Origin: Spirochaetia bacterium
Lineage (GTDB): Bacteria; Spirochaetota; Spirochaetia; CAKZLE01
Assembly (NCBI GenBank): GCA_021736385.1
Contig: JAIPFY010000001.1
Location: 135,457 to 199,456 of the forward strand
Reading direction: 5' to 3'
Length of the DNA stretch: 64,000 nt
Positions 27,896 to 38,230 of the stretch are shown here, one piece after another; the first letter of the stretch is position 1, and the number at the start of each line of letters is the position of its first letter. A program made the translations under genes and the position numbers. Below the pieces are notes generated by a model. That model had not been told where the DNA came from, searched no databases, and saw only the letters and a list, made by a program, of their open reading frames with translations.

Positions 27896-29437
27896 TCAGA
27901 TCCCCTGTTCCTGATCACCGACTGCAGCCCTCCCATACAGATCATTGAGTTCATGGAACCGATCTGCGACTGCATGATCGGCCTGCCCTTCATGCAGCCT
28001 CCAACTCCAGTTCCTCGGTCCTGCAGTCGCAGGGGTGTTCATCCTGCTCTCGGTATCCAGCTCCAGAAGATCCTGCATCGGGATGATGACGTACCGTGCA
28101 CAGGAACTCATGAGCATGCGGATCATGGACCAGACGATATCATCATCAGAACTCGCAAGATATCGCCGTACGAGGTCTTTATAGCTGTCAGGAAGAGCCT
28201 TATACCACCCGGCAGTCGTATCATTATCATGAGTCCCGGTGTAGGCGACACAGTTGTACTGATAGTTATGGGGTAGGAAGTCATTGTTCGGATCGAGCCT
28301 TCCGGGTCCCAGGTAGTCGAAGGAGAACTGGAAGATCTTCATACCAGGCAAGCCATGGCCATCCCTCAGGGCCTCGACATCCGGGGTGACGACTCCCAGG
28401 TCTTCAGCTATGATCGGAATATCCCCTCGATGGGCCCCGATCGCCGCAAGCAGCTTAGCCCCGGAAGCAGGTACCCACTTCCCGTTCACGGCCGTCTTCT
28501 CTCCTGCAGGGACTTCCCAGCAGGCGGCGAAGCCCCGGAAATGATCGATCCGTATGATATCAGTCAGCCTCAGTGCCGCATCGACCCGCTTGAGCCACCA
28601 GGCGAAGCCTTCCTGTTCGTTAGCCTCCCAGTCATAGACCGGGGTTCCCCACAGCTGCCCGGTCTCACTGAAGAAATCAGGGGGTACTCCGGAGATGAAG
28701 GAGAAGGCATTGGTATCATCAGTCTTGAACAGATGCAGGTTCGCCCAGGTGTCAACACTGTCAGATGCTGCGAAGATGGGAATATCACCGATCAGCTTGA
28801 CCCCCCGTTCATTGACATAGGAACGCAAAGCATCCCACTGTGTGAAGAAGAAGTACTGCAGGACCTTCCAGAGCATGATCTGATGCGCCTTCTGAGCACT
28901 CCATCGCGCCATCGCCTCAGGTTCTCTGTATCCGATGTCCCTGTCCCAGATACTGTACCAGCGTGAATCCTGATAGTGTTCATAGACAGCCATGAAGAGT
29001 GCATAGTCATCGAGCCAGAATGCTTCAGATGCACAGAAGTCGGTGAACTCATCACCTGATGGATCTGTGTGCTGCGCAAGGAAGTTCTCTGCTGCCTGCT
29101 TGAGCAGATGCATCTTCCACTCCTGCACCGATCCGTAGTCGATGCGACCCCGATCGAACACGGGATGCTGATCGATCAGCCTTCGCGGCAGATAGCCCTG
29201 ATCTGACAGACCTGAGAGGTCGATCAGCATCTCGTTCCCCGCGAACGAGGACCGTGCTGAATAGGGGGAGTTCCCATATCCGGTAGGACCGAGAGGCAGG
29301 ACCTGCCACAGGCTTGCGCCGCTTCGTACGAGGAAGTCTGCGAAGGCGTAGGCCTCACTCCCCAGATCACCTATCCCGCAGGGATTAGGCAGTGATGTCG
29401 GATGGAATAGTATTCCAGAAAGTCGTTCTCTTTTCAT
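27896..29437 (-). CDS. malQ: 4-alpha-glucanotransferase (GH77)
   Basis: GILFHPTSLPNPCGIGDLG, IRIDHFRGFAACWEVP, AEDLGVVTPDV, YTGTHDNDT; start at MKRERL (track start 29527). Confidence 0.96.
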   Translation of the reverse strand: MKRERLSGILFHPTSLPNPCGIGDLGSEAYAFADFLVRSGASLWQVLPLGPTGYGNSPYSARSSFAGNEMLIDLSGLSDQGYLPRRLIDQHPVFDRGRIDYGSVQEWKMHLLKQAAENFLAQHTDPSGDEFTDFCASEAFWLDDYALFMAVYEHYQDSRWYSIWDRDIGYREPEAMARWSAQKAHQIMLWKVLQYFFFTQWDALRSYVNERGVKLIGDIPIFAASDSVDTWANLHLFKTDDTNAFSFISGVPPDFFSETGQLWGTPVYDWEANEQEGFAWWLKRVDAALRLTDIIRIDHFRGFAACWEVPAGEKTAVNGKWVPASGAKLLAAIGAHRGDIPIIAEDLGVVTPDVEALRDGHGLPGMKIFQFSFDYLGPGRLDPNNDFLPHNYQYNCVAYTGTHDNDTTAGWYKALPDSYKDLVRRYLASSDDDIVWSMIRMLMSSCARYVIIPMQDLLELDTESRMNTPATAGPRNWSWRLHEGQADHAVADRFHELNDLYGRAAVGDQEQGI

Positions 29438-29445
29438 AACTATGC

Positions 29446-29474
29446 AGTATACGATAATCCTTACCCTTTGACTA
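29446..29474 (-). promoter_or_regulatory. Predicted (near-)leaderless promoter (malQ)
   Basis: Minus strand TAGTCA-17-TATACT, 8 nt to the ATG at 29437. Confidence 0.4.
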
Positions 29475-29496
29475 TACTCCGAATTTTGAGTATAGT
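29468..29496 (+). promoter_or_regulatory. Predicted leaderless promoter (carD)
   Basis: TTGACT-17-TATAGT, 6 nt to the ATG at 29503. Confidence 0.6.
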
Positions 29497-29502
29497 AGAG
29501 AT

Positions 29503-30027
29503 ATGAATTCTGCAGAAATGAAAACAACGTCTGTCAGTGACAGGCAGTTCGCCATAGGCGAACATGTGGTGTATCCTTTGCAAGGTGTCGGTCTGATCAA
29601 AGAGATCCAGAGCAAGAGCTTTAAAGGCAAAGAGATCCTCTATTATATCATCTACCTCGACATCTCTGATATGACAGTCATGATACCTGTTCACAAGTCA
29701 GAGGAACTGGGCATACGAGCGATCGTGAAACCCAAAGAGGCGAAATCAGCACTTGCATCCATTTCCAGCATCTATGAACCGGTGACCATCGACTGGAAGA
29801 TGCGCTATCAGATGAATCTGGACCTCCTGAAAGAGGGGACGGCAACATCCATCGCTACGGTCGTGCAGACGCTCTATCATCGAAGTAAGATCAAAGAACT
29901 TCCCGTGCAGGAACGCAAACTGTTCGACAGTGCCCTGAAGATACTCATCGATGAGATCTCCTTCTCTCTGGATAAGCCAAAGAAAGAAGTGGAGCAGATG
30001 ATCTTCATGAAACTGGAAGCAGATTAG
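29503..30027 (+). CDS. carD: CarD/CdnL-family transcriptional regulator
   Basis: FAIGEHVVYPLQGVGLIKEIQ and CarD RNAP-interaction-like domain. Confidence 0.9.
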   Translation: MNSAEMKTTSVSDRQFAIGEHVVYPLQGVGLIKEIQSKSFKGKEILYYIIYLDISDMTVMIPVHKSEELGIRAIVKPKEAKSALASISSIYEPVTIDWKMRYQMNLDLLKEGTATSIATVVQTLYHRSKIKELPVQERKLFDSALKILIDEISFSLDKPKKEVEQMIFMKLEAD

Positions 30028-30707
30028 TGTCACAGGCGATGAAAGCGGCAGCAGTACTGACAGCTGCCGGGCTCAGCAGCAGATTCAACGCATCACACCA
30101 TACACAGAAGAAAGAGCTCATCATAGTGGAAGGAAAGAGTGTGCTCCAGCGCACCATCGATGCGTTCACTGCGATACCGGAGATCGGCATCATCGTCATA
30201 ACCTATCCTTCATCATACGCAGATGAGTTCCGGGAACTGCTAGCTGTACAGCCTTCGGACATACCGATCATTCTGGTCGAGGGCGGAGATACAAGACAGC
30301 ATTCGGTGAGAAACGGCATAGAGGCCCTCTCTTCGTTCAATCCTGAGATCGTCATGATCCACGACGGGGCACGTCCCTGGGTGACCACTGAGCTCATACG
30401 AGCGACCTACGAGCAGGCCCTCATCCACGGTGGTTCGGCACCTGGACTCTTCTCCCGCTATGCACTCAAAAGTATCGATACCGATGGATTCATCAGCACA
30501 CATCATGAACGCGATCATATCATAGAGATCCAGACACCGCAGACCTTCCGCTACCCGGAGATCAGGAAGGCCCACCATCTGGCCTCACATATCGAACGGA
30601 CCTATCATGACGACACGGAGATCTTCAGCGACTGGGGCGGGAACATCCGCATCATCCCCGGAGATCCGAAGAATATCAAGATCACCTATCTCCAGGATCT
30701 GGAGTAG
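30027..30707 (+). CDS. ispD: 2-C-methyl-D-erythritol 4-phosphate cytidylyltransferase
   Basis: LTAAGLSSRF nucleotidyltransferase motif, VMIHDGARPWVT, downstream ispF. Confidence 0.95.
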   Translation: MSQAMKAAAVLTAAGLSSRFNASHHTQKKELIIVEGKSVLQRTIDAFTAIPEIGIIVITYPSSYADEFRELLAVQPSDIPIILVEGGDTRQHSVRNGIEALSSFNPEIVMIHDGARPWVTTELIRATYEQALIHGGSAPGLFSRYALKSIDTDGFISTHHERDHIIEIQTPQTFRYPEIRKAHHLASHIERTYHDDTEIFSDWGGNIRIIPGDPKNIKITYLQDLE

Positions 30708-30714
30708 CATAGCC

Positions 30715-31206
30715 ATGAGGATCGGCATAGGGTGGGACTCCCATCGACTCACTGCACAGCGCCCGCTCCTGCTTGGAGGGATACAGGTACCCGCCCCCTT
30801 CGGTGAAGACGGCCACTCGGATGGGGATGTCCTGCTTCACGCTATCATAGATGCCCTGCTCGGAGCAGCAGCGCTTGGTGATATCGGGACCCACTTCCCG
30901 CCCTCTGACCAGAGGTGGAAGGATGCATGCAGCAGCGAACTGCTTACGGCCGTATGCCGCCTGATCAACGCAGAGGGACTGAGCGTACATTCGATCGATT
31001 CGACGATCATCCTGCAGAGACCACGACTTGCCCCCCACATCGAACAGATCCGCAGTTCTCTTGCACAGCTGCTGCATATCGACCTCTCCTACGTCTCGGT
31101 GAAGGCAAAGACCGCAGAGGGACTGGGACCGGTGGGTGAAGGCCTGAGCATCGAAGCTCAGGCAGTGGTATTGCTGCACGAAGAGACCCCCGACATCTGG
31201 CTCTGA
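30715..31206 (+). CDS. ispF: 2-C-methyl-D-erythritol 2,4-cyclodiphosphate synthase
   Basis: MRIGIGWDSHRL, LGGIQVP, HSDGDVLLHAIIDALLGAAALGDIG; start corrected from 30607. Confidence 0.97.
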   Translation: MRIGIGWDSHRLTAQRPLLLGGIQVPAPFGEDGHSDGDVLLHAIIDALLGAAALGDIGTHFPPSDQRWKDACSSELLTAVCRLINAEGLSVHSIDSTIILQRPRLAPHIEQIRSSLAQLLHIDLSYVSVKAKTAEGLGPVGEGLSIEAQAVVLLHEETPDIWL

Positions 31207-31295
31207 TCGCTACTCACGATCATACTACCACCTCCTGCATGTGCATATCCCATCTCGGCTGCGGCACGGTTTCCCCGAGCCGTGAGCCCTGAACC

Positions 31296-31342
31296 AAAAG
31301 AGAAGAGGTCCTTCAACGCTCAGGCTGAAAGACCTCTTCTCT
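31296..31342 (-). terminator. Intrinsic terminator (minus strand, possibly bidirectional)
   Basis: AGAGAAGAGGTC...GACCTCTTCTCT, followed by TTTT on the minus strand. Confidence 0.6.
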
Positions 31343-31390
31343 ATCGATTCTATCTATTGGACAAGCAGTCGTCATGCGGACTGCCCGGTA

Positions 31391-32098
31391 TCAGTTCTCT
31401 TCTGAGATCAGCATGGTCTTTGGATCGAGTTTCAGGGCAAGTCTGGTGGGATTGGTGTTCCCATGATCCTTCACGACGGTCATGACCACCTCTTCACCCT
31501 GGTAGCGAAGTCCGATGAGGACATCCACCGTATCAACGATGGGAGCAAGGGTCGAGGGGATACCGTACTGATCGAAATCGACATCTTCCAGGACCGGTGA
31601 TACACTGAACCAGATCTCCAGATCCATCTCGTTCGCGAACGCCTTGATCTTCGAGACTTCTGCAGGATCGACTGTCGTCATCTGATACCCGTCAAAGAAG
31701 ATCGCATCGGCCTTGAATCCGCCATCGACGATCATCGTCTTCAGGCTGCGGACGATCTGTTCGACGCTCACATTCTCCTGATTGAAGTTCATGATCACAC
31801 GATTCTTCGTGATCTCATCGTGCACCTGCATCGCATCAGCAAGTTCTCTTTTTGAAGTGATCTCCTTGAAGATATCCTCATACCAGGCGATCACGTGATT
31901 GACATTCTGTGAGAAGGAGATATGGATGACATGTTCATCTCGAAACAGCTTATCAGTAGCCATATGAACCAGACACGCTGTCTTCCCGATGCCATGACGA
32001 GATGCGATGACCCCCAGGTTCCCGTTGCCGAGCCCTCCATGAATCGAGTTCTCAAATATCCGTAAAGGGCTTCTCTTGTTCAGTTCTTCTCTGACCAT
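31391..32098 (-). CDS. RecA-fold P-loop ATPase (DnaB/KaiC-like), function unknown
   Basis: Walker A ASRHGIGKT, Walker B ADAIFFDGYQM; start MVREELNKR after GGAGG (track start 32131). Confidence 0.7.
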   Translation of the reverse strand: MVREELNKRSPLRIFENSIHGGLGNGNLGVIASRHGIGKTACLVHMATDKLFRDEHVIHISFSQNVNHVIAWYEDIFKEITSKRELADAMQVHDEITKNRVIMNFNQENVSVEQIVRSLKTMIVDGGFKADAIFFDGYQMTTVDPAEVSKIKAFANEMDLEIWFSVSPVLEDVDFDQYGIPSTLAPIVDTVDVLIGLRYQGEEVVMTVVKDHGNTNPTRLALKLDPKTMLISEEN

Positions 32099-32171
32099 GT
32101 TTGTATCCTCCGGCTTTAACGTCTGTCCCATTGTATCATATATATGACAGCAACAAAAACAGAAATAAAGC

Positions 32172-32198
32172 AGAAGCCTCGGTAATCCCGAGGCTTCT
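32172..32198 (-). terminator. Intrinsic terminator downstream of fusA
   Basis: AGAAGCCTCGG-GATTA-CCGAGGCTTCT followed by GCTTTATTT on the minus strand. Confidence 0.7.
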
Positions 32199-32214
32199 CT
32201 ATGTGTGTTAAGTG

Positions 32215-34305
32215 TTATTTCTTACCTGATTCTTTTCGTCGTCTCTCTTCATACTCTTTCTTCAGCTCTTCAGAGACTGACTGAGGGACTTTACCGTATT
32301 TTTCGACTTCCATCGTGTATTCGGCTTTCCCCTGAGTCAGGGATCGCAGTACGGTAGAATATCCGAACATCTCACTGAGTGGTACTTCGGCTTCGACCGT
32401 ACAGAATGCACCATCCTCAGCAGAGCTGATGATGATACCTCGTCTCTGGTTGATACTCGCGAAGATGTTCCCCTGGAACTCTGTCGGTCCCTCGACATTG
32501 ACCTTCATGATCGGTTCGAGGATGATCGGCTTGGCACGGGGGTAGGCATCTCTGAAGGCTCCGAGAGATGCGGTCTGGAAGGCCTGGTCTGATGAGTCGA
32601 CCGCGTGGTACTGACCGTCATTGATGATCGCACGTACATTGACGATCGGGAATCCGATGAGAGTCCCCTTGACCATGGCAGACTGGAAGCCCTTGTCACA
32701 GGAGGGGATATATTCATTGGGAATGGATCCACCCTTGATCTTGTTGACGAACTCATAGTTCTGCTCTTCACATGGCTCGATCAGACCGGCAACACGTCCG
32801 TACTGACCGGATCCACCTGTCTGCTTCTTGTGGGTATAGTTGAACTCAGCAGCCTTGCTGATGGTCTCACGGTATGCGACCTGCGGCTGACCGGTGATCA
32901 CTTCCGCTTTGTATTCTCGTTTCATACGTTCGATATAGACCTCAAGGTGCAGCTCTCCCATACCCTGAACGATCGTCTGATTCGATTCCGGGTCAACATA
33001 GGTCCTGAAGGTCGGATCCTCTTTGGTGAATCGGTTCAGTGCCTTAGCCATGTTATCTGCTGACTTCTTATCCACAGGGTCGATAGCCAGAGTGATGACC
33101 GGGTTCGGGACGAACATACTGGTCATGGAATAGTTCAGGTCAGGATGACAGAAGGTGTCACCGGAAGCACATTCGACACCGAACAGCGCTGCGATATCAC
33201 CGCTGCCCGCCTCTGTGATGTCTTCCATATGGTCTGCATGCATCTTGATCAGACGGCCGACCTTGAACTTCTTTCGTGATCTGGTGTTGTAGAGCTCATC
33301 ACCCTTCTTGATCCTTCCCTGATAGACCCTGATGTAGGTCAGCTGACCGTACTGGCCATCCTCAAGCTTGAATGCCAGAGAGACGGTCTTCATCGAATCA
33401 TCAGAGATCACTTCGACCTCAGCCTCTTCATTATCAAGGTCAAGAGCGACGTTTCTGACTTCGGTCGGGTTCGGAAGATATTTGATCACGGCATTGAGCA
33501 GGGACTGGATACCCTTGTTCTTATATGCTGATCCGATATAGACGGGGGTAAGGTCAAGAGAGAGCGTACCGAGTCTGACTGCTTCATGGATCATCTCTTC
33601 AGTCACAGCCTCTTCGAGCATCGCTTCCATCAGGTCATCAGAGAAGAGGGAGAGTGCATCGAGCATGATCTCTCTTCGTTCTGCAGCCTTCTGTTCCAGC
33701 TCTGCAGGGATCTCCCCGAACCTCACGTCATCACCCTGAGGTCCGTCGAAGTAGACAGCCTGCATGGTGATCAGGTCGACGACACCTTCGAATCGGTCTT
33801 CCAGACCGATCGGGATCTGCATCATCACAGCGTTATGACCGAGCTTCTTGATCAGCTGATCGGTCACTTTATAGGGGTTGGCCCCGGTTCGGTCACATTT
33901 GTTGATGAATGCCACACGGGGAACATTATATCGTTTCATCTGACGGTCGACCGTGATCGACTGAGACTGTACACCACCGACGGAACAGAGCACCAGTACG
34001 GCACCGTCAAGCACTCGCAGGGATCGCTCTACTTCGATCGTGAAGTCAACGTGTCCGGGAGTATCGATGATGTTGATATCGTTACCTTTCCATGTCACGT
34101 TCGTCGCTGCTGAAGCGATGGTGATCCCTCGCTCCTTCTCCAACTCCATGGAATCCATGGTAGCCCCGACGCCGTCTTTTCCACGTACCTCATGAATAGA
34201 ATGGATTCTGTTGCAATAGTACAGAATACGTTCGGTCAGGGTAGTCTTACCAGAGTCGATATGCGCACTGATACCGATGTTTCTCATATTAGCCAATTCT
34301 GCCAT
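32215..34305 (-). CDS. fusA: Elongation factor G (spdEFG1/mitochondrial EFG1-like)
   Basis: [55 protein letters not shown]; start MAELANMRN (track start 34377). Confidence 0.95.
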   Translation of the reverse strand: MAELANMRNIGISAHIDSGKTTLTERILYYCNRIHSIHEVRGKDGVGATMDSMELEKERGITIASAATNVTWKGNDINIIDTPGHVDFTIEVERSLRVLDGAVLVLCSVGGVQSQSITVDRQMKRYNVPRVAFINKCDRTGANPYKVTDQLIKKLGHNAVMMQIPIGLEDRFEGVVDLITMQAVYFDGPQGDDVRFGEIPAELEQKAAERREIMLDALSLFSDDLMEAMLEEAVTEEMIHEAVRLGTLSLDLTPVYIGSAYKNKGIQSLLNAVIKYLPNPTEVRNVALDLDNEEAEVEVISDDSMKTVSLAFKLEDGQYGQLTYIRVYQGRIKKGDELYNTRSRKKFKVGRLIKMHADHMEDITEAGSGDIAALFGVECASGDTFCHPDLNYSMTSMFVPNPVITLAIDPVDKKSADNMAKALNRFTKEDPTFRTYVDPESNQTIVQGMGELHLEVYIERMKREYKAEVITGQPQVAYRETISKAAEFNYTHKKQTGGSGQYGRVAGLIEPCEEQNYEFVNKIKGGSIPNEYIPSCDKGFQSAMVKGTLIGFPIVNVRAIINDGQYHAVDSSDQAFQTASLGAFRDAYPRAKPIILEPIMKVNVEGPTEFQGNIFASINQRRGIIISSAEDGAFCTVEAEVPLSEMFGYSTVLRSLTQGKAEYTMEVEKYGKVPQSVSEELKKEYEERRRKESGKK

Positions 34306-34781
34306 TTCTTTCCTCTCAATATATAGAATAATCTCATTTCTCTCATCACATTGGATCCAGGCCGGAAAGCACATCAACAGGGTCAGCTTATTTTGAGGTT
34401 ATTCCTATGATCAACTCAAGATAAGAACAAGTCCGGCAGGGTTCAATCCTGTACAAAAAGTACCAAAATTCAGAGGTTACTACTCTATTTTTATACTTTT
34501 GACACCACAGGGTATCGGGAAAGGAGTGTAGTACAGTTCCTCTTTTTTTTCAATCCCTTTTATATTAAATATTTGCGTTTTTTCTTACTGCAGGAGTAAT
34601 TATCACAGCAGACAGAGAACCGGCAGCGTAACCGTGTCTGTCACACTGCAATAGGGATGCCGCATCACGGTACTGATGGGTCAGCTGCAGGGAAATACGG
34701 TCGTCCCTGTCCTCCCTGTCTGTACGAACGATCGAGCCGATGGTATGATGAGATACAGACCACTCACACAAGGAGCCCTCC

Positions 34782-35186
34782 ATGGCAACTATCTTCACCA
34801 GGATCATCAACGGAGAGATCCCTTCGGTCTCTCTGCATGAGGACGACCGTTCCTTCGTGATCCTTGACATCTCACCGATCAACAAAGGACATGCTCTGGT
34901 GATCTCAAAACATGAGTATGAGACGATCCTTGACTGCCCGGAGGCTGAACTGGCCTATCTCATGAGTATAGCTCGAAAGACGGCATCGAGGATGAAAGAG
35001 GTCCTCAAGTGCGACGGGTTCAACATCATGATCAACAATGGCCCGGCTTCAGGTCAGGAGGTCCCGCACCTCCATATACACATCATCCCGAGGTATACCG
35101 GTGACGGGAAGACCCCCCGACTGCTCAAGGATGCCTATGAGGGGACAGAGGAGATGATCCTTCTGGGTGAGCGGCTGAGCTTCTGA
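34782..35186 (+). CDS. HIT-family protein
   Basis: HLHIHIIP histidine triad. Confidence 0.94.
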   Translation: MATIFTRIINGEIPSVSLHEDDRSFVILDISPINKGHALVISKHEYETILDCPEAELAYLMSIARKTASRMKEVLKCDGFNIMINNGPASGQEVPHLHIHIIPRYTGDGKTPRLLKDAYEGTEEMILLGERLSF

Positions 35187-37070
35187 TCAGGACTCGCACC
35201 GACAGAGGATCATCGTCGACTCCTTCGGCGCCAGCATCACCTTCAGCAGCTGATCGGTTATCGAAAGCTCCACCTCATCAAGCAGTCCGACACCGGAGAC
35301 GGCTCCCAGGAGCGCTACCGGGATCTGATGCTCATGCGCATAGTCCTTTCTGTTCACGATGGTGATGATCGCCTGATCCTCCAGGAACCTGGCACACACA
35401 TAGACATCCTGTACAGCGAACAGGGTCCTGAACGCCCCGTACGCGAAGATCCTGCGGTAGTAGTGTCTGAGCTCCCCGAGCCTGCTGTAGAGGGTGAAGA
35501 ACTCCATATCCCACTTCGAACGGTCCCATTCCATGGCATAGCGGGAACCTTCCACACTCATGGCATGCCCATCCAGACCGATCTCATCCCCATAGAAGTA
35601 GGATACCGCCCCGGGGAGGGTGAACAGCAGATAGAGCGCCCCGCAGTAGCACTGCCAGTCCATGATCGCTGCATGATGGTGGAGCCTCGGGGTATCATGG
35701 GAATCGATCAGATTGAACTGCAGAAACTGCAGCTGGTTGGGCAGGTGTGTCAGATGCTGCTCGATCGCCGTCTGCAGATCCTCTGCGCTGAGCTTCCTGC
35801 CGGTAACGGGATCATGCCCCCAGTTCTGCATGAGGAACCGGTCGAGTTCCCCCAGCCAGCCTCTGATCGGCCGGCCGGAACCGAAGTAGTTCATGGCACT
35901 GTCCCATTGATCACCCTGAAGATACTCCAGAGGGTCCTCCCAGTGCTCACCGATGATGTAGGCCGAGGGGGAGGTCTTCTTCACCGCTTTGCGCACGCTC
36001 TTCCAGATGGCATGGCAGAACTGATCGGGACCTCTTCGCCCCACCTGATTGGCTACATCGAATCGCCACCCATCGATCGAATAGGGAGGCTCGAGGTAGT
36101 GCCTGATCAGAGAATCGGGGTCCTGCCATATCCTCCTGCACAGCTGCTCGGAATTGAAGTTCAGCTGCGGCAGGGTCGGGATGTCGAACCAGTAGACGAA
36201 ACTCCCGTCAGAGAGCCGGTAGTAGTACTCCGCCTCCGGGGATTCCGGCTCATGGAGTGCCTTCTGGAACCACTGGTGCTCGATACCGGTATGGTTGATC
36301 GACACATCGATCACCGCATGCATCTGAGCCGCATGCAGCTTATCCATCAGGGAAGCGAACGCCTCATCGCCGCCGAGATGTTCATCCACATGGAAGTAGT
36401 CGGTACAGTCGTACCGGTGATTGGTCTTCGCACAGAAGATCGGGTTGATATACAGGGCATCGATATGGAGCTCCTGAAAGTATGGTATGGACTGCTCGAT
36501 GCCGGCAAGATCCCCATTATAGAAATCTATGCATCGCCCCTCTTCATACTCAGGAGGTGCCTCTCCCCAGGGGGTGACACTGGTCATCACCCCATCGAAC
36601 TGGTACTCGCCCTCTGCTACCCCGATTGAGGGGTCCCCATTGCGAAAGCGGTCAGGGAAGATCTGGTAGAAGACGGCTCCCGGGACCCACTGCGGGTTCC
36701 GGAACGCACTGATGATCACGAAATCGTGCTCCTCGGTGGGGGGGACCTGCTGCAGACCCCTGCAGGTATGGTAGTAGTACCCATCGTCAGCAGTCTCGAT
36801 CTCGAACCAGTAGAGCAGCCGGTTCCTGTCCATCTCGACATCCGCACGGTAGTAGTCGAAGACTCCTTTGCGTATTGGCGTATCCATCGCGATGCGAAAG
36901 CTGACACCGTCACTGATCCCCCTGATGAATACCTGCCGTACCGGGGCATGGGGAGAGATGCGGATGGAGATCGTGATCTCCTCACAGGGGGCAGGATAGG
37001 GATTGGAGACGAAGTCGGTATTGACCTCAGAACATACGGTCAGGGTCCAGTCGATCAGCTTCTTTGACAT
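35187..37070 (-). CDS. GH13 neopullulanase/cyclomaltodextrinase-like alpha-glycosidase
   Basis: YQIFPDRFRNGDPS, DVSINHTG, GWRFDVANQ, IIGEHWE, NLIDSHDTPR. Confidence 0.94.
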   Translation of the reverse strand: MSKKLIDWTLTVCSEVNTDFVSNPYPAPCEEITISIRISPHAPVRQVFIRGISDGVSFRIAMDTPIRKGVFDYYRADVEMDRNRLLYWFEIETADDGYYYHTCRGLQQVPPTEEHDFVIISAFRNPQWVPGAVFYQIFPDRFRNGDPSIGVAEGEYQFDGVMTSVTPWGEAPPEYEEGRCIDFYNGDLAGIEQSIPYFQELHIDALYINPIFCAKTNHRYDCTDYFHVDEHLGGDEAFASLMDKLHAAQMHAVIDVSINHTGIEHQWFQKALHEPESPEAEYYYRLSDGSFVYWFDIPTLPQLNFNSEQLCRRIWQDPDSLIRHYLEPPYSIDGWRFDVANQVGRRGPDQFCHAIWKSVRKAVKKTSPSAYIIGEHWEDPLEYLQGDQWDSAMNYFGSGRPIRGWLGELDRFLMQNWGHDPVTGRKLSAEDLQTAIEQHLTHLPNQLQFLQFNLIDSHDTPRLHHHAAIMDWQCYCGALYLLFTLPGAVSYFYGDEIGLDGHAMSVEGSRYAMEWDRSKWDMEFFTLYSRLGELRHYYRRIFAYGAFRTLFAVQDVYVCARFLEDQAIITIVNRKDYAHEHQIPVALLGAVSGVGLLDEVELSITDQLLKVMLAPKESTMILCRCES

Positions 37071-38110
37071 AGGGAACCTCTTTTGATGATGCTGTAGGGT
37101 ACAGTCACGCGTGACTGCTCGAGGGGAGCCTCTGCGATCAGCTGCAGGAGCATCTGTGCTGCGACCAGGCCTTTCATCCGTCCCGGCTGCCGGACCGTCG
37201 TGATCCCCGGCGCCACGGCAGAGGCCATGTCTATATCATCGTGTCCGACCAGTGAGATCTCATCGGGCACCTGTATCCCCAGCTTCAGCAGTTCCAACTG
37301 GCAGCCGATCGCCATGATGTCACTCATGCAGACGACAACCGTCGGGCGGCAGGACTCTTTCATGATCACATGCGCTGCGGCTGCACCGCCGGCAAGGGAA
37401 CACTCCTGTTCATAGATGGAGAGATCAGGACTGTCGAACGGTACCCCCTCCTCCTGCAATGCCCGGAGATAGCCCTGCATCCGCAGCTCGATGACACTGC
37501 GGTCATAGGACTTCGGAGGCTCCCCCTCTCCCGCGATGGAGACCACGGCGATCGTCCTGTGCCCGAACGAGAGGACCAGCTTCATGATATCATAGGCGGC
37601 CTGTTCATCCGAGCTGTTCACGCAGGGCATCATATCGGAGGGGATCCCGTCGATGGTGACGAAGGGGATCCTGCGCTGCTCCATCACCTCGACGGCACGC
37701 ATCTCCGCATGCATCCCCAGAGTGATCAGACCATCGACAGCTGCCCGTCTGACTGCTTCCGAGAGGCTCTCTTCGATCGGAGGGATCAGTGATATGGTAT
37801 AGGTGTCATCATGGCAGGCCATGCCGAGACCCTGAATGATATGTACGATATAGGGATTCTGCAGTGCGGTATCCACCTGCTGCGGAAGCAGCAGACCGAT
37901 AGCCTGATGGCGCTGGAGCGACAGATGACGGGCTGTGGGACTCGGTACATAGCCGATCTTCTTCGCGGTCTCGGTGATGATCCCGAAGGCCTTCGCCGAG
38001 ATCCTCCCGGGATCATTGAACGCAAAGGATACCGCGGTCTTGGAATACCCGGCCGCCTGTGCCAGATCCGATATCGTCACTCTGCGATCTCTCTTATGTG
38101 CTTTCGCCAT
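37055..38110 (-). CDS. LacI-family transcriptional regulator
   Basis: N-terminal LacI HTH (VTISDLAQAAGYSKTAVSFAFNDPGRIS) and periplasmic-binding-like sensor; overlaps the GH13 start. Confidence 0.95.
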   Translation of the reverse strand: MAKAHKRDRRVTISDLAQAAGYSKTAVSFAFNDPGRISAKAFGIITETAKKIGYVPSPTARHLSLQRHQAIGLLLPQQVDTALQNPYIVHIIQGLGMACHDDTYTISLIPPIEESLSEAVRRAAVDGLITLGMHAEMRAVEVMEQRRIPFVTIDGIPSDMMPCVNSSDEQAAYDIMKLVLSFGHRTIAVVSIAGEGEPPKSYDRSVIELRMQGYLRALQEEGVPFDSPDLSIYEQECSLAGGAAAAHVIMKESCRPTVVVCMSDIMAIGCQLELLKLGIQVPDEISLVGHDDIDMASAVAPGITTVRQPGRMKGLVAAQMLLQLIAEAPLEQSRVTVPYSIIKRGSLCQRS

Positions 38111-38122
38111 GGTGTTCTCTCC

Positions 38123-38134
38123 TAAACCGGTTTA
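38123..38134. promoter_or_regulatory. Candidate LacI/GalR-family operator
   Basis: Perfect 12-bp palindrome TAAACCGGTTTA just upstream of the LacI gene. Confidence 0.6.
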
Positions 38135-38195
38135 CATACTACACCACCATCCCCCCTGCAGACAAGTTTCAGTCCCTGAGAATCCATGAACTCGA

Positions 38196-38224
38196 TTGCA
38201 AATCTCCACGTGAGGTTATATACT
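38196..38224 (+). promoter_or_regulatory. Predicted leaderless promoter (Cys-rich protein)
   Basis: TTGCAA-17-TATACT, 6 nt to the ATG at 38231. Confidence 0.55.
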
Positions 38225-38230
38225 TCAGGT

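Noticed and set aside
34306-34781. AT-rich fusA/HIT intergenic region with a T-tract (near 34545) as an ncRNA
   Set aside because: Only weak 4-5 bp stems next to the T-run; insufficient evidence for an RNA gene or terminator.
35328-36629. 433-aa plus-strand ORF opposite GH13
   Set aside because: Shadow ORF inside a well-supported enzyme gene; low-complexity composition.
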